Assembly (NCBI GenBank): GCA_944393745.1
Contig: CALYBD010000009.1
Span: 1-64,000 of the forward strand
Source: an uncultured Alphaproteobacteria bacterium
Lineage (GTDB): Bacteria > Pseudomonadota > Alphaproteobacteria > CAAGCB01 > CAG-977
Direction of reading: 5' to 3'
DNA: 64,000 nt
Part shown: positions 7,035 to 15,728 of the stretch, piece by piece
Layout: every line of letters begins with the position of its first letter
Position numbering within the stretch: position 1 is the stretch's first letter
Notes under the pieces: model-generated
Told to the model about the DNA's origin: nothing
Database searches by the model: none
Seen by the model: only the letters and a program-made list of their open reading frames with translations
Program-made: the position numbers and the translations under genes

Positions 7035-9352
7035 AAACATTGATCAAAGGCGGTGTGCGCCAACCTTTGCCGCACGAAAGTGCTCATCTGCACGTTACGG
7101 GCGAAGCCGAATATGTTGACGATATTCCAGAACTGCCCGGAACGTTGACGGCGTATATTTTAAAAAGTACGAAAGCGCATGCCAAGATAAAGAAGATAGA
7201 CAAATCCAAAGCGTTGGCGTTAAAAGGCGTTCATGCCGTTTTGGACGCTTCGGACATTCCGGGGCATAACGATATCGCGCCGATTATTCATCCGGAACCG
7301 TGTCTGGCGCCGGGCGAAGTCAACTATGTCGGCGAACCGGTCGCGGCCGTTTATGCGGACAATATGGCGCTTTGCCGCAAGGCGGCTTCTTTGATCGAAG
7401 TCGAATATGAAGAACTGCCGGCGATTCTGACGATTGAAGAAGCTTGGGAAAAGAAAAGCTTTTTAACCAAACCCTTGGTCGCCACGATCGGAGATCCCGC
7501 CAAGGCTTTAAAAGAAGCCAAACACAGAATTAAAGACGAATTCACGATCGGCGGTCAGGATCATATGTATCTGGAAACGCAGGTGGCGTATGTCATTCCC
7601 AAAGAAGACAAGCAGTACATGGTTTACAGTTCGACCCAAAATCCGGCGGAAGTCCAACGCGGTGTCGCCGATTTGTTGGGACTGCCGTTCAATATGGTCA
7701 AGGTCGAAAACCGCCGTATGGGCGGCGGCTTCGGCGGAAAAGAAAGCCAACCTTCGATTTTTGCGGGCGTTGCGGCTTTGGGGGCTTGGAAAACCGGTCG
7801 CCCCGTCAAAATTCGTCTGGATCGTAACGATGACATGATTATCACCGGCAAACGTCATCCGTATATTGTTTCCTATGAAGTCGGCTTTGACGATGACGGC
7901 CGTATTTCCGCCATGGATGTCGATTATAAAGGCAACTGCGGCAGTGTGATTGATATGTCTTTGCCCGTTGTTCAAAGAACGGTCTGTCACGGAGAAAACT
8001 GCTACTACATTCCGAACTGCGTGATCCGCGGTCATTTGTGCAAAACAAACACCGTTCCGAACACGGCGATGCGCGGGTTCGGCGCACCGCAGGGTATGGT
8101 CGGCATGGAAGGCATTATCGAACGGATCGCGTTTTATTTGAAAAAGGATCCGCGTGAGATCCGTCGCATTAATTTTTACGGGACAACGGACAGAAACGTG
8201 ACGCCGTATCATCAAACGATCGAAGACAACGTCATTCAGGAACTGTTCGACCGTGTTGAAAAAGAAGGCGAATACGATAAAAGACGCGCGGAAATTATCG
8301 AATACAACAAGAAATCTCCGTATGTGAAAAAAGGCATCGCGATGTCGCCTTTGAAATTCGGCATTTCGTTTAATAAAGTGAACTTGAATCAGGCGGGCGC
8401 CTTGGTCTGCGTTTACACGGACGGCAGTATCCTGATCAATCACGGCGGGACGGAAATGGGACAAGGCGTCAATACAAAGATGTGTCAGGTGGCGGCCGAA
8501 GTCTTTTCCGTTGACGTGGAACATATCCGCGTGACGGCGACGGTGACCGATAAAGTGCCGAACACTTCGGCGACGGCGGCGTCGACGGATTCCGATATGA
8601 ACGGTATGGCGGTCAAAAACGCGATCGACAATATTAAAAAGACGTTGGTCGAATGGGCCGCAAAACATTGGGACGTCCCCGAAGAAGAAGTCCGCTTTGA
8701 AGCCAATAACGTTTATATGGGCAAAAAAGCGAAAATGTCTTTTGCCGATTTTGTGAAAGAAGCCAATCTGAATCGTGTTCCGCTGTTTTCTTCGGGCTTT
8801 TATAAAACGCCCAAGATTCACTTTGACGCGGCAACAATGACGGGGCGTCCGTTCTTGTACAGTTGCTACGGCGTCTGTATGGCGGAAGTCGCCGTGGATC
8901 TGTTGACCGGAGAATCTCACGTTTTGCGGGCGGATATGATCTATGACGCCGGCATGTCGTTAAATCCCGCAATTGATATCGGACAGGTTGAAGGCGCGTT
9001 TATCCAAGGTTTGGGTTGGGCGTTGCTGGAAGACCTGAAGTGGGATAAGAACGGCAATCTGACGACACATTCTCCGACGACGTATAAAATTCCGACGGGG
9101 CGTGATCTGCCGAAGATTTTTAACGTTCAGTTGTTGGAAAAGCCGAATAAAGAACCGACGATCTTTAATTCGAAACCGACGGCGGAACCGCCTTTGATGT
9201 TGGGGATTGCCGTTTGGTTGGCGGCGCGTGACGCGGTGGCGGCGATCGCCGATTATAAACTGCGCGTCAATCTGGATATGCCGTGCACACCGGAAAGAAT
9301 GCGCAAAGCGATCAAAGACATTCAGGCGCGCATGACAAAAGAAGCGGAATAG
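7031..9352 (+). CDS. xdhB: Xanthine dehydrogenase large (molybdopterin) subunit
   Basis: 773 residues, normal for XdhB of the Rhodobacter type. Residues equivalent to the catalytic set are present: GGGFGGKE at 231-238 (Glu of GGKE), AMRGFGAPQ at 346-354 (Arg), and AEPPLMLG at 718 onwards, whose E719 is the base that activates the Mo-OH. Glu and Arg at these places are typical for hypoxanthine/xanthine substrates. An in-frame TTG occurs at 7022, but GGAGG at 7016-7020 and the ATGA overlap favour ATG 7031. No xdhC maturation gene follows; the operon ends in a terminator at 9359-9388. Confidence 0.92.
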   Translation: MKTLIKGGVRQPLPHESAHLHVTGEAEYVDDIPELPGTLTAYILKSTKAHAKIKKIDKSKALALKGVHAVLDASDIPGHNDIAPIIHPEPCLAPGEVNYVGEPVAAVYADNMALCRKAASLIEVEYEELPAILTIEEAWEKKSFLTKPLVATIGDPAKALKEAKHRIKDEFTIGGQDHMYLETQVAYVIPKEDKQYMVYSSTQNPAEVQRGVADLLGLPFNMVKVENRRMGGGFGGKESQPSIFAGVAALGAWKTGRPVKIRLDRNDDMIITGKRHPYIVSYEVGFDDDGRISAMDVDYKGNCGSVIDMSLPVVQRTVCHGENCYYIPNCVIRGHLCKTNTVPNTAMRGFGAPQGMVGMEGIIERIAFYLKKDPREIRRINFYGTTDRNVTPYHQTIEDNVIQELFDRVEKEGEYDKRRAEIIEYNKKSPYVKKGIAMSPLKFGISFNKVNLNQAGALVCVYTDGSILINHGGTEMGQGVNTKMCQVAAEVFSVDVEHIRVTATVTDKVPNTSATAASTDSDMNGMAVKNAIDNIKKTLVEWAAKHWDVPEEEVRFEANNVYMGKKAKMSFADFVKEANLNRVPLFSSGFYKTPKIHFDAATMTGRPFLYSCYGVCMAEVAVDLLTGESHVLRADMIYDAGMSLNPAIDIGQVEGAFIQGLGWALLEDLKWDKNGNLTTHSPTTYKIPTGRDLPKIFNVQLLEKPNKEPTIFNSKPTAEPPLMLGIAVWLAARDAVAAIADYKLRVNLDMPCTPERMRKAIKDIQARMTKEAE

Positions 9353-9358
9353 AATCAA

Positions 9359-9388
9359 AAAAGCCCTCGCAAGAGGGCTTTTCTTTTT
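9359..9388 (+). terminator. Terminator of xdhAB
   Basis: AAGCCCTC (9361-9368), a 4-nt loop, GAGGGCTT (9373-9380), then a T-rich tail. A near copy of the same hairpin follows the HTH gene at 9842-9869. Confidence 0.9.
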
Positions 9389-9414
9389 TTGGGAATTCGA
9401 TTAACATCGCTTTT

Positions 9415-9549
9415 GCAAACGATAGGTCGTTTGCGGAGTGTCACAGCTCCTTTGAGAATGAATATCCGCCCTTTTTAGGAGGGAGCCGGAAAAATAAGCG
9501 CGTGCGCGACGAATAATCCGGACTGGTATTCTCAACAGTTGTGAACTCC
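9415..9549 (+). ncRNA. Structured RNA of unknown family (6S-like or riboswitch-like)
   Basis: Several nested stems can be drawn. A lead hairpin is GCAAACGA/TCGTTTGC (9415-9422, 9427-9434). A closing stem pairs GGAGTgTCACA (9435-9445, one bulged G) with TGTGAACTCC (9540-9549). A second stem pairs TTGAGAAT (9452-9459) with ATTCTCAA (9528-9535). Inside are two small hairpins: CCCT/AGGG near 9470-9483, and CCGGA/TCCGG (9486-9490, 9517-9521) holding CGCG/CGCG. A terminator begins at the very next base (9550). This is the plan of a small RNA or a cis-regulatory leader for the HTH gene at 9611. I could not match it to a known riboswitch; 6S RNA is one option. Confidence 0.55.
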
Positions 9550-9586
9550 CTCACCTTGAAAAGCTTCAAGGTGAGTTTGTTTTTTT
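9550..9586 (+). terminator. Terminator directly after the structured RNA
   Basis: CTCACCTTGAA (9550-9560) pairs perfectly with TTCAAGGTGAG (9565-9575), followed by a T run to 9586. The stem abuts the closing stem of the upstream RNA, so it either ends a small RNA or acts as an attenuator before the gene at 9611. Confidence 0.85.
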
Positions 9587-9610
9587 ATGAACAAAGAAAG
9601 GAGTTACAAA

Positions 9611-9838
9611 ATGCCGATTAAAACCCATTCCCCCGAAGAATTTCGATATCGTTTGGCCGAAACGATACGCGCCGAACGGATCAGTCACGGCTATGAAACG
9701 GTTTATGATTTAGCCGAAGCGATGGGGATTTCGGTTAAGACGCTGATGAATCTGGAAACGGGTAATATTTGCCGTTTGGGCGAACTGTTTTGTTTGGCGC
9801 GTTTTTATAATAAACGTGTCCAGATTACATTTATTTGA
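9611..9838 (+). CDS. Small XRE-like HTH protein
   Basis: 75 residues, almost all one helix-turn-helix domain: FRYRLAETIRAERISHGYETVYDLAEAMGISVKTLMNLETGN, with DLAEAMGISVKTLMNLE as the recognition unit. The end (LFCLARFYNKRVQITFI) resembles small antitoxin- or phage-type regulators. AAAGGAG eight bases before ATG 9611 sets the start; an in-frame ATG at 9587 lies on the terminator T tract without a ribosome site. It lies between two terminators and so is a single-gene unit, possibly controlled by the structured leader upstream. No toxin partner is adjacent. Confidence 0.7.
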   Translation: MPIKTHSPEEFRYRLAETIRAERISHGYETVYDLAEAMGISVKTLMNLETGNICRLGELFCLARFYNKRVQITFI

Positions 9839-9841
9839 ATC

Positions 9842-9869
9842 AAAAAAGCCCTCGTAAGAGGGCTTTTTT
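9842..9869. terminator. Bidirectional terminator between HTH gene and GT-C-like gene
   Basis: AAAAAAGCCCTC, GTAA loop, GAGGGCTTTTTT: the stem has an A run on one side and a T run on the other, so it can serve the rightward HTH gene and the leftward gene ending at 9868. Confidence 0.85.
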
Positions 9870-11469
9870 ATTCGGCAACGGCTTTGCCGTCTTGATTGAT
9901 TTTAAAGATGCCGATTTTGATTTTCGGCGTCGCTTGTTTTTCAAAAACGGGCGGTGCGCACAGCCAATCGCTCATTCCTTTATTGCTGCCGCCGAAACGG
10001 TTTTGCACGGGTTCGCGGGCGGAATAACAGCCTTGTTCGCCGGCATTTAAGTTGACGGTGACCAGGTAATTGACGCCATAGTGTTTTAAGACAGCGTCTA
10101 AAGATGTTTGAGAATCAAGAAATTCCAACATCTGTTTGTCTTGCGCCATACCGTCTAAGCGCACAAAACGGGTTTGTGTCATAAAAGAACTGATTGCGGC
10201 ACCGTTGCTCATCGCGTATATGCCGGGGTTTTTGTCCGTAAATTCGGCAATGGCCTGCGTGACCGGTTCATAAAAAGCAGATCGCGTTCGAAACGATAAA
10301 AAAAGCGCCGAACAACAAAAACACCACCCTAAAATCATCCAGACAAGGAAAGCTTGTTTTTTTTCTGTTTCTTTTAACTGAGAATCGATTTTGCAAATGA
10401 CAAACAGCAAAGCAACGGCTCCTCCGACGGTCAAAGGATAAAAAGCGTATTCCGGCACGGCAATAAACGTGGTGGCACTTAATATCGTTAAATATAAAAT
10501 CGGATACCAGACCAAAGCGTAAAAAACGGTGTCTTTGGGGGTTTGTTCCTGTTTCCCCCAGGGAAAAGAGGCATAAGCGGTTAATCCCAGAACCAGAAAA
10601 GAAAAAGTCCATGCTTCCAGCGCCCCCGGAATCTGATTGATATAGCGCAAAGGTTCAAACAGTAAAACGACAAACAATCGTCCGGGGGAATGATCCTGTG
10701 TTTTTGTCCAACTGGCTATTTCCGACGGCATCGGCGAACCGAATGTCGCCTGTAACGTATCAGTCCAGATCATCAACGGAATTAAAGAGATAATCAACCC
10801 GGGAATCAAAGTCAGCAGCTGTTTTGTCGTAATCGGATTTTTCCGGTTGAACTGAAAATAAAAAACCAAAACGGTCGTTAAAGCAAAGATTAAAGTATCA
10901 AAACGGGTCAACACACACAATAACAGGCTCAGCCCGTAAAAAGCCGCGGTTTTAAAACAGGGCTGGCGCAGCATTTTCAGTAAGCACAGAGCATTTAAAA
11001 ACAAACACGGTATTGCCAAAGCGGCGTCCGATCCCGTTACGGCCGTGAAAAGAAAAGCAGCACTTAGAAACGATAAAGTTAAAAAACGTTCCTGCGGTTC
11101 CGGTTTATAATCCAGCGCACCGGTCAGTTGACTGAATAAAATCAACGTCGCCGCCAACGCCAGTCCCAAAACGGCGCGGACCAAAATAAAAAAAACAGTG
11201 GAATCGGCAGAAACAAGAGACGATAATCCGGTCAGAACAAACAGCCAGACCGCCGAAAAATCGTTTGTCGGCGTTACTCCGTCAAAGGTGGGAAAGCCGT
11301 ACTGTTTGAAATTTTCGGCAATTTGCAGCGTATTAAAAAAATATTCCTGAAACCAAAACGGTGCGGGAACCGACCGGGCAATCAACGGAGCAAGAACAAA
11401 AACAAGAATGCCGCCCGTGAAAAAAGCGGTCATTCCCGTTTTTGAAAAAAAGTAATGCTTAATCCCCAT
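9868..11469 (-). CDS. Polytopic membrane protein, GT-C glycosyltransferase-like
   Basis: About 533 residues with roughly ten hydrophobic segments and a C-terminal soluble tail of about 150 residues. The layout (first helix, a luminal loop with FDGVTPTNDFSAVW, then many helices) resembles GT-C or DUF2029-type lipid-linked sugar transferases. The tail ends in a region with SNGAAISSFMTQTRFVRLDGM and several Cys. No acceptor can be inferred. The start at 11469 (MGIKHYF) overlaps the upstream nfeD-like gene by 11 bases; a start at 11487 is also open. It is the third gene of a leftward SPFH-NfeD-membrane protein unit. Confidence 0.55.
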   Translation of the reverse strand: MGIKHYFFSKTGMTAFFTGGILVFVLAPLIARSVPAPFWFQEYFFNTLQIAENFKQYGFPTFDGVTPTNDFSAVWLFVLTGLSSLVSADSTVFFILVRAVLGLALAATLILFSQLTGALDYKPEPQERFLTLSFLSAAFLFTAVTGSDAALAIPCLFLNALCLLKMLRQPCFKTAAFYGLSLLLCVLTRFDTLIFALTTVLVFYFQFNRKNPITTKQLLTLIPGLIISLIPLMIWTDTLQATFGSPMPSEIASWTKTQDHSPGRLFVVLLFEPLRYINQIPGALEAWTFSFLVLGLTAYASFPWGKQEQTPKDTVFYALVWYPILYLTILSATTFIAVPEYAFYPLTVGGAVALLFVICKIDSQLKETEKKQAFLVWMILGWCFCCSALFLSFRTRSAFYEPVTQAIAEFTDKNPGIYAMSNGAAISSFMTQTRFVRLDGMAQDKQMLEFLDSQTSLDAVLKHYGVNYLVTVNLNAGEQGCYSAREPVQNRFGGSNKGMSDWLCAPPVFEKQATPKIKIGIFKINQDGKAVAE

Positions 11470-11905
11470 CGACCGGTTCAACCTCAAGCATTGTGCCGCG
11501 TATGCCGGTCACTTTAACAGCCGTGTTTGCCGGAATATTTGTTTTCGCCGCCGCCAGCCATAAGGTGTCGCCGACGGAAATTTTGCCGCGTCCGTCAACG
11601 ATCGGTTCATAGACCTGATAAATCTGGCCGATATACTGGGCTGCCCGGTTGTTTAGCGTTGTTTGTGTTTCGTTTTGGCGCTTTCCCATAATTTTGCGCC
11701 CGACAAATACGGAAATAACGCTTAAAATCGCAAAGATGCCTCCCAGCACTGCCGGCGATGCCGTCGGGAACAGCGCCGCAATGGCACCGGTAATAAAAGC
11801 GCCGATACCGATCCATAGAAAAAATATGCCCGGTGTAACAATTTCCAAAACCATTAACACCATGCCGGCCGACAGCCACCACCAATAATCCGCTACTGCC
11901 ATCAT
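11459..11905 (-). CDS. NfeD family membrane protein
   Basis: 148 residues: three hydrophobic helices (WWWLSAGMVLMVLEIVTPGIFFLWIGIGAF and onwards) then a small beta-barrel (OB-fold) domain with VDGRGKISVGDTLW and VTGIRGTMLEVEP, the NfeD C-terminal signature. NfeD proteins work with SPFH/stomatin-like partners in membrane microdomains. AAGGAG eight bases before ATG 11905 (ATGATG) fixes the start; the SPFH partner is immediately upstream, 20 bases away. Confidence 0.88.
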   Translation of the reverse strand: MMAVADYWWWLSAGMVLMVLEIVTPGIFFLWIGIGAFITGAIAALFPTASPAVLGGIFAILSVISVFVGRKIMGKRQNETQTTLNNRAAQYIGQIYQVYEPIVDGRGKISVGDTLWLAAAKTNIPANTAVKVTGIRGTMLEVEPVDGD

Positions 11906-11925
11906 GAGGTTGTTCTCCTTACTGC

Positions 11926-12861
11926 TTACCAAACGTTTTTAGACGTTTTTGTTTCTTCTTTTTTCAGGCTTTCCTTGGCAATTTCACCGATTCCGGCAAT
12001 TGATCCCAAAATATTGGTCGCTTCGATCGGCAGCATGACCATTTTGGAATTGTCGGCCGTTCCGATTTCTTTTAAAGCGTCCAGATACTTCTGACCCAAA
12101 AAGTAATTAATGGCGTTGATATTGCCTTTGCCGATCGCTTCGGAAACATACGCTGTCGCTTTGGCTTCGGCTTCTGCCTGGCGTTCGCGGGCTTCGGCAT
12201 CGCGGTACGCCGCTTCTTTACGTCCTTCTGCCTGCAGAACGGCATATTGTTTTTCCCCTTCTGCCCGCAAAATTTGAGCCTGCTTCATTCCTTCGGCTTC
12301 TAAAATTTGAGCACGTTTATCACGTTCCGCTTTCATCTGGCGTGCCATGGCGTCGACCAAATCGCGCGGCGGCGTGATATCTTTGATTTCAATACGGGTG
12401 ACTTTAACGCCCCAGGGTTCGGTAGCCTGATCGACAACCTCTAACAAACGGTGGTTGATCACGTCACGCTGGCTGAGCAGTTCGTCCAAATCCATTGATC
12501 CCATGACCGTACGGATATTGGTCATGACCAGATTTAAAATGGCAATCTGTAAGTTACGAACTTCGTAAACGGCATGAGACGCGTCCAACACCTGAAAGAA
12601 AACGACGCCGTCAACCGTGACCATGGCGTTGTCCTTGGTAATGACTTCCTGAGACGGAACGTCCAAAACCTGTTCCATCATGTTGACTTTTGCGCCGATT
12701 CTGTCGACAAAGGGAATGATCAGATTTAAGCCCGGTTTTAAGGTATGGGTATATCTGCCAAATCGTTCAACGGTGTATTCCATTCCCTGCGGAACCGTTT
12801 TAACACCGGCGGAAATCGCAAATAAAGCAAGAATAATTAAAAGTATGACAAAGGTGCTCAT
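11926..12861 (-). CDS. qmcA: SPFH/band 7 protein, stomatin-like (QmcA family)
   Basis: 311 residues. One N-terminal membrane helix ([18 protein letters not shown]) is followed by the band 7 domain ([31 protein letters not shown]) and a long charged coiled coil rich in E-A-x-x-Q-A-x-I-L-x-A-E-G repeats (about residues 195-265). SPFH proteins form large membrane-bound rings that organise lipid domains and proteases. GGAGAT before ATG 12861 sets the start. It is first in an operon with the NfeD gene, a pairing conserved across bacteria. Confidence 0.9.
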   Translation of the reverse strand: MSTFVILLIILALFAISAGVKTVPQGMEYTVERFGRYTHTLKPGLNLIIPFVDRIGAKVNMMEQVLDVPSQEVITKDNAMVTVDGVVFFQVLDASHAVYEVRNLQIAILNLVMTNIRTVMGSMDLDELLSQRDVINHRLLEVVDQATEPWGVKVTRIEIKDITPPRDLVDAMARQMKAERDKRAQILEAEGMKQAQILRAEGEKQYAVLQAEGRKEAAYRDAEARERQAEAEAKATAYVSEAIGKGNINAINYFLGQKYLDALKEIGTADNSKMVMLPIEATNILGSIAGIGEIAKESLKKEETKTSKNVW

Positions 12862-12907
12862 GTTTGTTTTATCTCCGTAAAAGTACACGATTTGATTATC
12901 ATAGCTG

Positions 12908-12941
12908 AAAAAAAAGGCTTTGGCTATTCTTTAAAAAGCCT
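12908..12941 (-). terminator. Terminator after the DUF486 gene
   Basis: On the minus strand AGGCTTT (12935-12941) pairs with AAAGCCT (12915-12921), followed by eight Ts (12908-12914 region). The stem overlaps the stop codon at 12940-12942. Confidence 0.65.
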
Positions 12942-13275
12942 ATTTTCTGAAGATTAAAACACCGGCAATGACCAAAAGAATAAATCCGGCAATATGATTC
13001 CAACGCAGATTTTCACCCAGGTAATAAATGGAAAATAAGGCAAAGACACTAAGCGTGATGATTTCCTGCAGACCTTTTAACTGTGCGGCGGAATAATACT
13101 CATGGCCGATGCGATTGGCCGGAACTTGCAGGCAGTATTCGAAAAAAGCGATTCCCCAGCTGGCCAAAATGACGACCCATAAGGTCGTTGATTTAAATTT
13201 TAAATGACCGTACCAGGCAAAAGTCATAAAAATGTTGGAACATATTAATAAAATAACCGGAATAACGGCGTGCAT
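12940..13275 (-). CDS. DMT-type small membrane protein (DUF486)
   Basis: 111 residues, four hydrophobic helices. FMTFAWYGHLKFK, IAFFEYCLQVPANRIGHEYYSAAQLKGLQEIITLSVFALFS and a final IAGFILLVIAGVLIF match the DUF486 family, related to small drug/metabolite transporters. GGAGG seven bases before ATG 13275 supports the start. The function is unproven; it stands alone between the SPFH operon and the flagellar operon. Confidence 0.85.
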   Translation of the reverse strand: MHAVIPVILLICSNIFMTFAWYGHLKFKSTTLWVVILASWGIAFFEYCLQVPANRIGHEYYSAAQLKGLQEIITLSVFALFSIYYLGENLRWNHIAGFILLVIAGVLIFRK

Positions 13276-13365
13276 TATAAAACCTCCCGTGCAGTGTGTT
13301 GAAAAAACGGCAAAGCGGTCATACGCCAAAAAAGCGTTTTCTGCAAAAAGAAAATAATAAAAAAA

Positions 13366-13381
13366 CGGCACGATTTTTGCA
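13366..13381 (+). promoter_or_regulatory. Sigma-54 (RpoN) promoter of the flagellar operon
   Basis: CGGCACGATTTTTGCA matches the RpoN consensus (GGCACG-N4-TTGCA) with GG and GC at the -24/-12 spacing. It lies 74 bases before flgB. Alphaproteobacterial middle-class flagellar genes are often RpoN-dependent, which fits. Confidence 0.8.
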
Positions 13382-13455
13382 TATTATTTTGTGGTGGCGG
13401 GATTCACCTTTTTTTAAAGAAATCAACGCACAATTTAGCAAAAGGGAGTCAAAAA

Positions 13456-13902
13456 ATGGATCTGCAGAATTTAACGCTTTATCAAATGAGCGGGGAAAAA
13501 ATGCGTTGGCTGGCGCAGCGCCAGTCTGTTTTGGCTCATAACATCGCCAATGCGGATACGCCGGATTTTCTGCCGTCTGATTTGGAACCGCTGACATTTA
13601 AAGAATTTGTCGGAGAAAGTCGCCATGTCGCTTTGATGCGTACAAATCCGGCGCACAGAACGCGTTCTTCGGCGGAAACAAAAATCGTTAAAACAAATGC
13701 GGCGCATTTGTCGCCGATTGCCGACGGAAAATCCCGGGTGGAAGAAGTCCGTCGCCCCTTTGAAACCAGCATTGATGAAAACGGTATCGTGCTGGAAGAA
13801 CAAATGGCAAAAATCGATGATACGCGCGGCCAGCACGAACGGGTCACGGCTTTGTTTAAAAAGAATGCCGCTCTGCTGGGAACGGCGTTGGGACTGAAAT
13901 AA
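13456..13902 (+). CDS. flgB: Flagellar basal-body rod protein FlgB
   Basis: 148 residues, first gene of the rod/export operon. FlgB forms the proximal rod. The N-terminal rod motif is clear: RWLAQRQSVLAHNIANADTP near residues 17-37. The C-terminal helix (ERVTALFKKNAALLGTALG) is the usual D0 partner. AAAGGGAG precedes the ATG. A sigma-54 promoter lies upstream. The gene order flgB-flgC-fliE-fliQ-fliR-flhB is typical for alphaproteobacteria. Confidence 0.93.
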   Translation: MDLQNLTLYQMSGEKMRWLAQRQSVLAHNIANADTPDFLPSDLEPLTFKEFVGESRHVALMRTNPAHRTRSSAETKIVKTNAAHLSPIADGKSRVEEVRRPFETSIDENGIVLEEQMAKIDDTRGQHERVTALFKKNAALLGTALGLK

Positions 13903-13925
13903 CCCCTGGCCAACGGAGAAAATAA

Positions 13926-14336
13926 ATGGACGATTTGACTCTCAGTAAAACAATTGCGGCTTCGGGCATGAAAGCGCAGGCGTTGCGTCTGCGGGTAATT
14001 TCGGAAAATTTGGCCAACGCGGATTCTTTGGCCAAAACGCCGGGCGGAATGCCGTATCGGCGCAAAACGGTGACGTTCCGCAATGAATTGGATCGGGAAA
14101 CCGGCGCCGAACTGGTTAAAATCGGACGCGTTTCCCGCGACAGAAGACAGCTGGAACGTAAATATGATCCCGGCCACGAAGCCGCCGGCGCAGACGGTTA
14201 TGTCCTGCTGCCCAATGTTAATCCGCTGGTTGAAACAATGGATATGAAAGAAGCGCAAAGAACATACGAAGCCAATCTGAACGTTATTTCAACGTCCAAG
14301 GAAATGATGTCAAAAACGCTGGATCTGATCCGCTGA
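13926..14336 (+). CDS. flgC: Flagellar basal-body rod protein FlgC
   Basis: 136 residues, 23 bases after flgB. The rod-protein N terminus is MKAQALRLRVISENLANADS; the C terminus has NPLVETMDMKEAQRTYEANLNVISTSKEMMSKTLDLI, matching FlgC. It assembles next to FlgB in the proximal rod. The TPGGMPYRRKTV segment is the usual FlgC loop. Confidence 0.94.
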   Translation: MDDLTLSKTIAASGMKAQALRLRVISENLANADSLAKTPGGMPYRRKTVTFRNELDRETGAELVKIGRVSRDRRQLERKYDPGHEAAGADGYVLLPNVNPLVETMDMKEAQRTYEANLNVISTSKEMMSKTLDLIR

Positions 14337-14353
14337 TATAAAGGAAAACAATT

Positions 14354-14668
14354 ATGGCCAATGATATTTCCAAAGCTCTTTCCGCTTATCAGGCGGCTGT
14401 GTCCAGACAGGTTATTCCTTCGGCCGAAAAAGTACAGCCGGAAACGCCGGCGGGATCGTTTGCCTCAATGGTTAAATCAGCCGTTCTGCAGGCGGAAGAG
14501 GATAATAAACAGGCGGAAATCATGAGTATGAAAGCCATTAAAGGTACGGCCGACATGCAGGACGTCGTCATGGCTGTTTCCAATGCCGAAGTCGCTTTGC
14601 AGACAGTCGTTGCCGTACGGGATAAAGTTGTTTCCGCCTATCAGGAAATTATGCAGATGCCCATATAA
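14354..14668 (+). CDS. fliE: Flagellar hook-basal body complex protein FliE
   Basis: 104 residues. FliE joins the MS ring or export gate to the rod. The C-terminal half (MQDVVMAVSNAEVALQTVVAVRDKVVSAYQEIMQMPI) carries the conserved FliE helix pair. It follows flgC by 17 bases within the operon. Confidence 0.93.
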   Translation: MANDISKALSAYQAAVSRQVIPSAEKVQPETPAGSFASMVKSAVLQAEEDNKQAEIMSMKAIKGTADMQDVVMAVSNAEVALQTVVAVRDKVVSAYQEIMQMPI

Positions 14669-14689
14669 ACAGCAAAGGTTTGTGGTCCG

Positions 14690-14959
14690 ATGACGGAAAT
14701 AATGGTGGTTGAAATCGGTAAAAATGCAATCTTTACGCTGCTGTTGGTCGTCGGGCCGTTGCTGCTGGTTGCTATGATTATCGGTTTGTTGATCAGTTTG
14801 TTTCAAACTTTGACGCAAATTCAGGAAATGACTTTGGTCTTTGTGCCTAAAATTCTGGTGGTCTTTATTTCTTTGATTTTCTTTTTGCCGTTTATGATCG
14901 AACAGTTGCGCACGTTTACCAACGGATTATTTGACCGTATGATCGCTTTGGGGGCGTAA
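14690..14959 (+). CDS. fliQ: Flagellar export protein FliQ
   Basis: 89 residues with two membrane helices (FTLLLVVGPLLLVAMIIGLLISLFQTLTQIQEMTL and KILVVFISLIFFLPFMIEQL). The LISLFQTLTQIQEMTL motif is diagnostic of FliQ/SctS. It is part of the type III export gate. Its stop is two bases before fliR. Confidence 0.95.
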   Translation: MTEIMVVEIGKNAIFTLLLVVGPLLLVAMIIGLLISLFQTLTQIQEMTLVFVPKILVVFISLIFFLPFMIEQLRTFTNGLFDRMIALGA

Positions 14960-14960
14960 A

Positions 14961-15722
14961 ATGGATTGGGAACGGCTTGTGTCCTTGGAATTATATCATT
15001 TTTTGTTTGTTTTTGCGCGCCTGGGCGGCGCGTTTTTATTTATGCCGTTTTTTTCTTCCGCATATATTCCGATGCGAATCCGGTTGATTTTTGTTCTGGC
15101 TTTTGCCGTGGCGTTGACACCTGTTTTGGGGACGGAACTGCCCGATCCGCCTGAAAATGTCCCCGAGTTGTTCCGGTTATTGCTGATCGAAATAACCATT
15201 GGCGTGTTTTTGGGAATTTTCCCTTATTTTTTAATGACGGCGTTGGATCTGACCGGCATTAATGCCGCCATGGCGACCAGCTTTTCCAACGCGACTCTGC
15301 TTGATCCGCAGACAAATGTTCAGTCAACGGTATTAACCAGTTTTCTGACATTGTGCGCCGTTTTGCTGATCGTTGTGACCAATCTGCACCACGTTATGAT
15401 CGGTGCCGTTCTGGCCAGTTACGAAACTTTTCCGGCCGGCAGTTCGCTGTTGACGGGCGATATGACCGAGATGCTGGCAAAAACGCTGGGAGCAGCATTT
15501 ACGTACGGTTTTCAAATCAGTTCGCCTTTTATCGTTATGATTATTCTGATGTATTCGTCCATGGGCGTCATGTCGCGTTTGATGCCGCAGTTGAATATTA
15601 TTTTCATTGTGATGCCTTTGCAGGTATACTTGGGGTTGGCGCTATTAATGGTGTCGCTGCCGATGATGATGTGGTGGTTTCTGGAGTTTTTCCGGGACAA
15701 TCTGCGTTTGTTTGCAATGTAG
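14961..15722 (+). CDS. fliR: Flagellar export protein FliR
   Basis: 253 residues, about six membrane helices, matching FliR/SctT length. It forms the export gate with FliP and FliQ. FARLGGAFLFMPFFSS at the start and the Gln-rich-free C-terminal helix are as expected. It lies six bases before flhB. Confidence 0.93.
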   Translation: MDWERLVSLELYHFLFVFARLGGAFLFMPFFSSAYIPMRIRLIFVLAFAVALTPVLGTELPDPPENVPELFRLLLIEITIGVFLGIFPYFLMTALDLTGINAAMATSFSNATLLDPQTNVQSTVLTSFLTLCAVLLIVVTNLHHVMIGAVLASYETFPAGSSLLTGDMTEMLAKTLGAAFTYGFQISSPFIVMIILMYSSMGVMSRLMPQLNIIFIVMPLQVYLGLALLMVSLPMMMWWFLEFFRDNLRLFAM

Positions 15723-15728
15723 GAAAAA

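Noticed and set aside
7508-8920. 470-codon open frame on the minus strand across xdhB
   Set aside because: It lies fully inside a well-supported gene and its translation is His/Arg/Phe-rich with no domain sense, a common mirror effect of codon bias.
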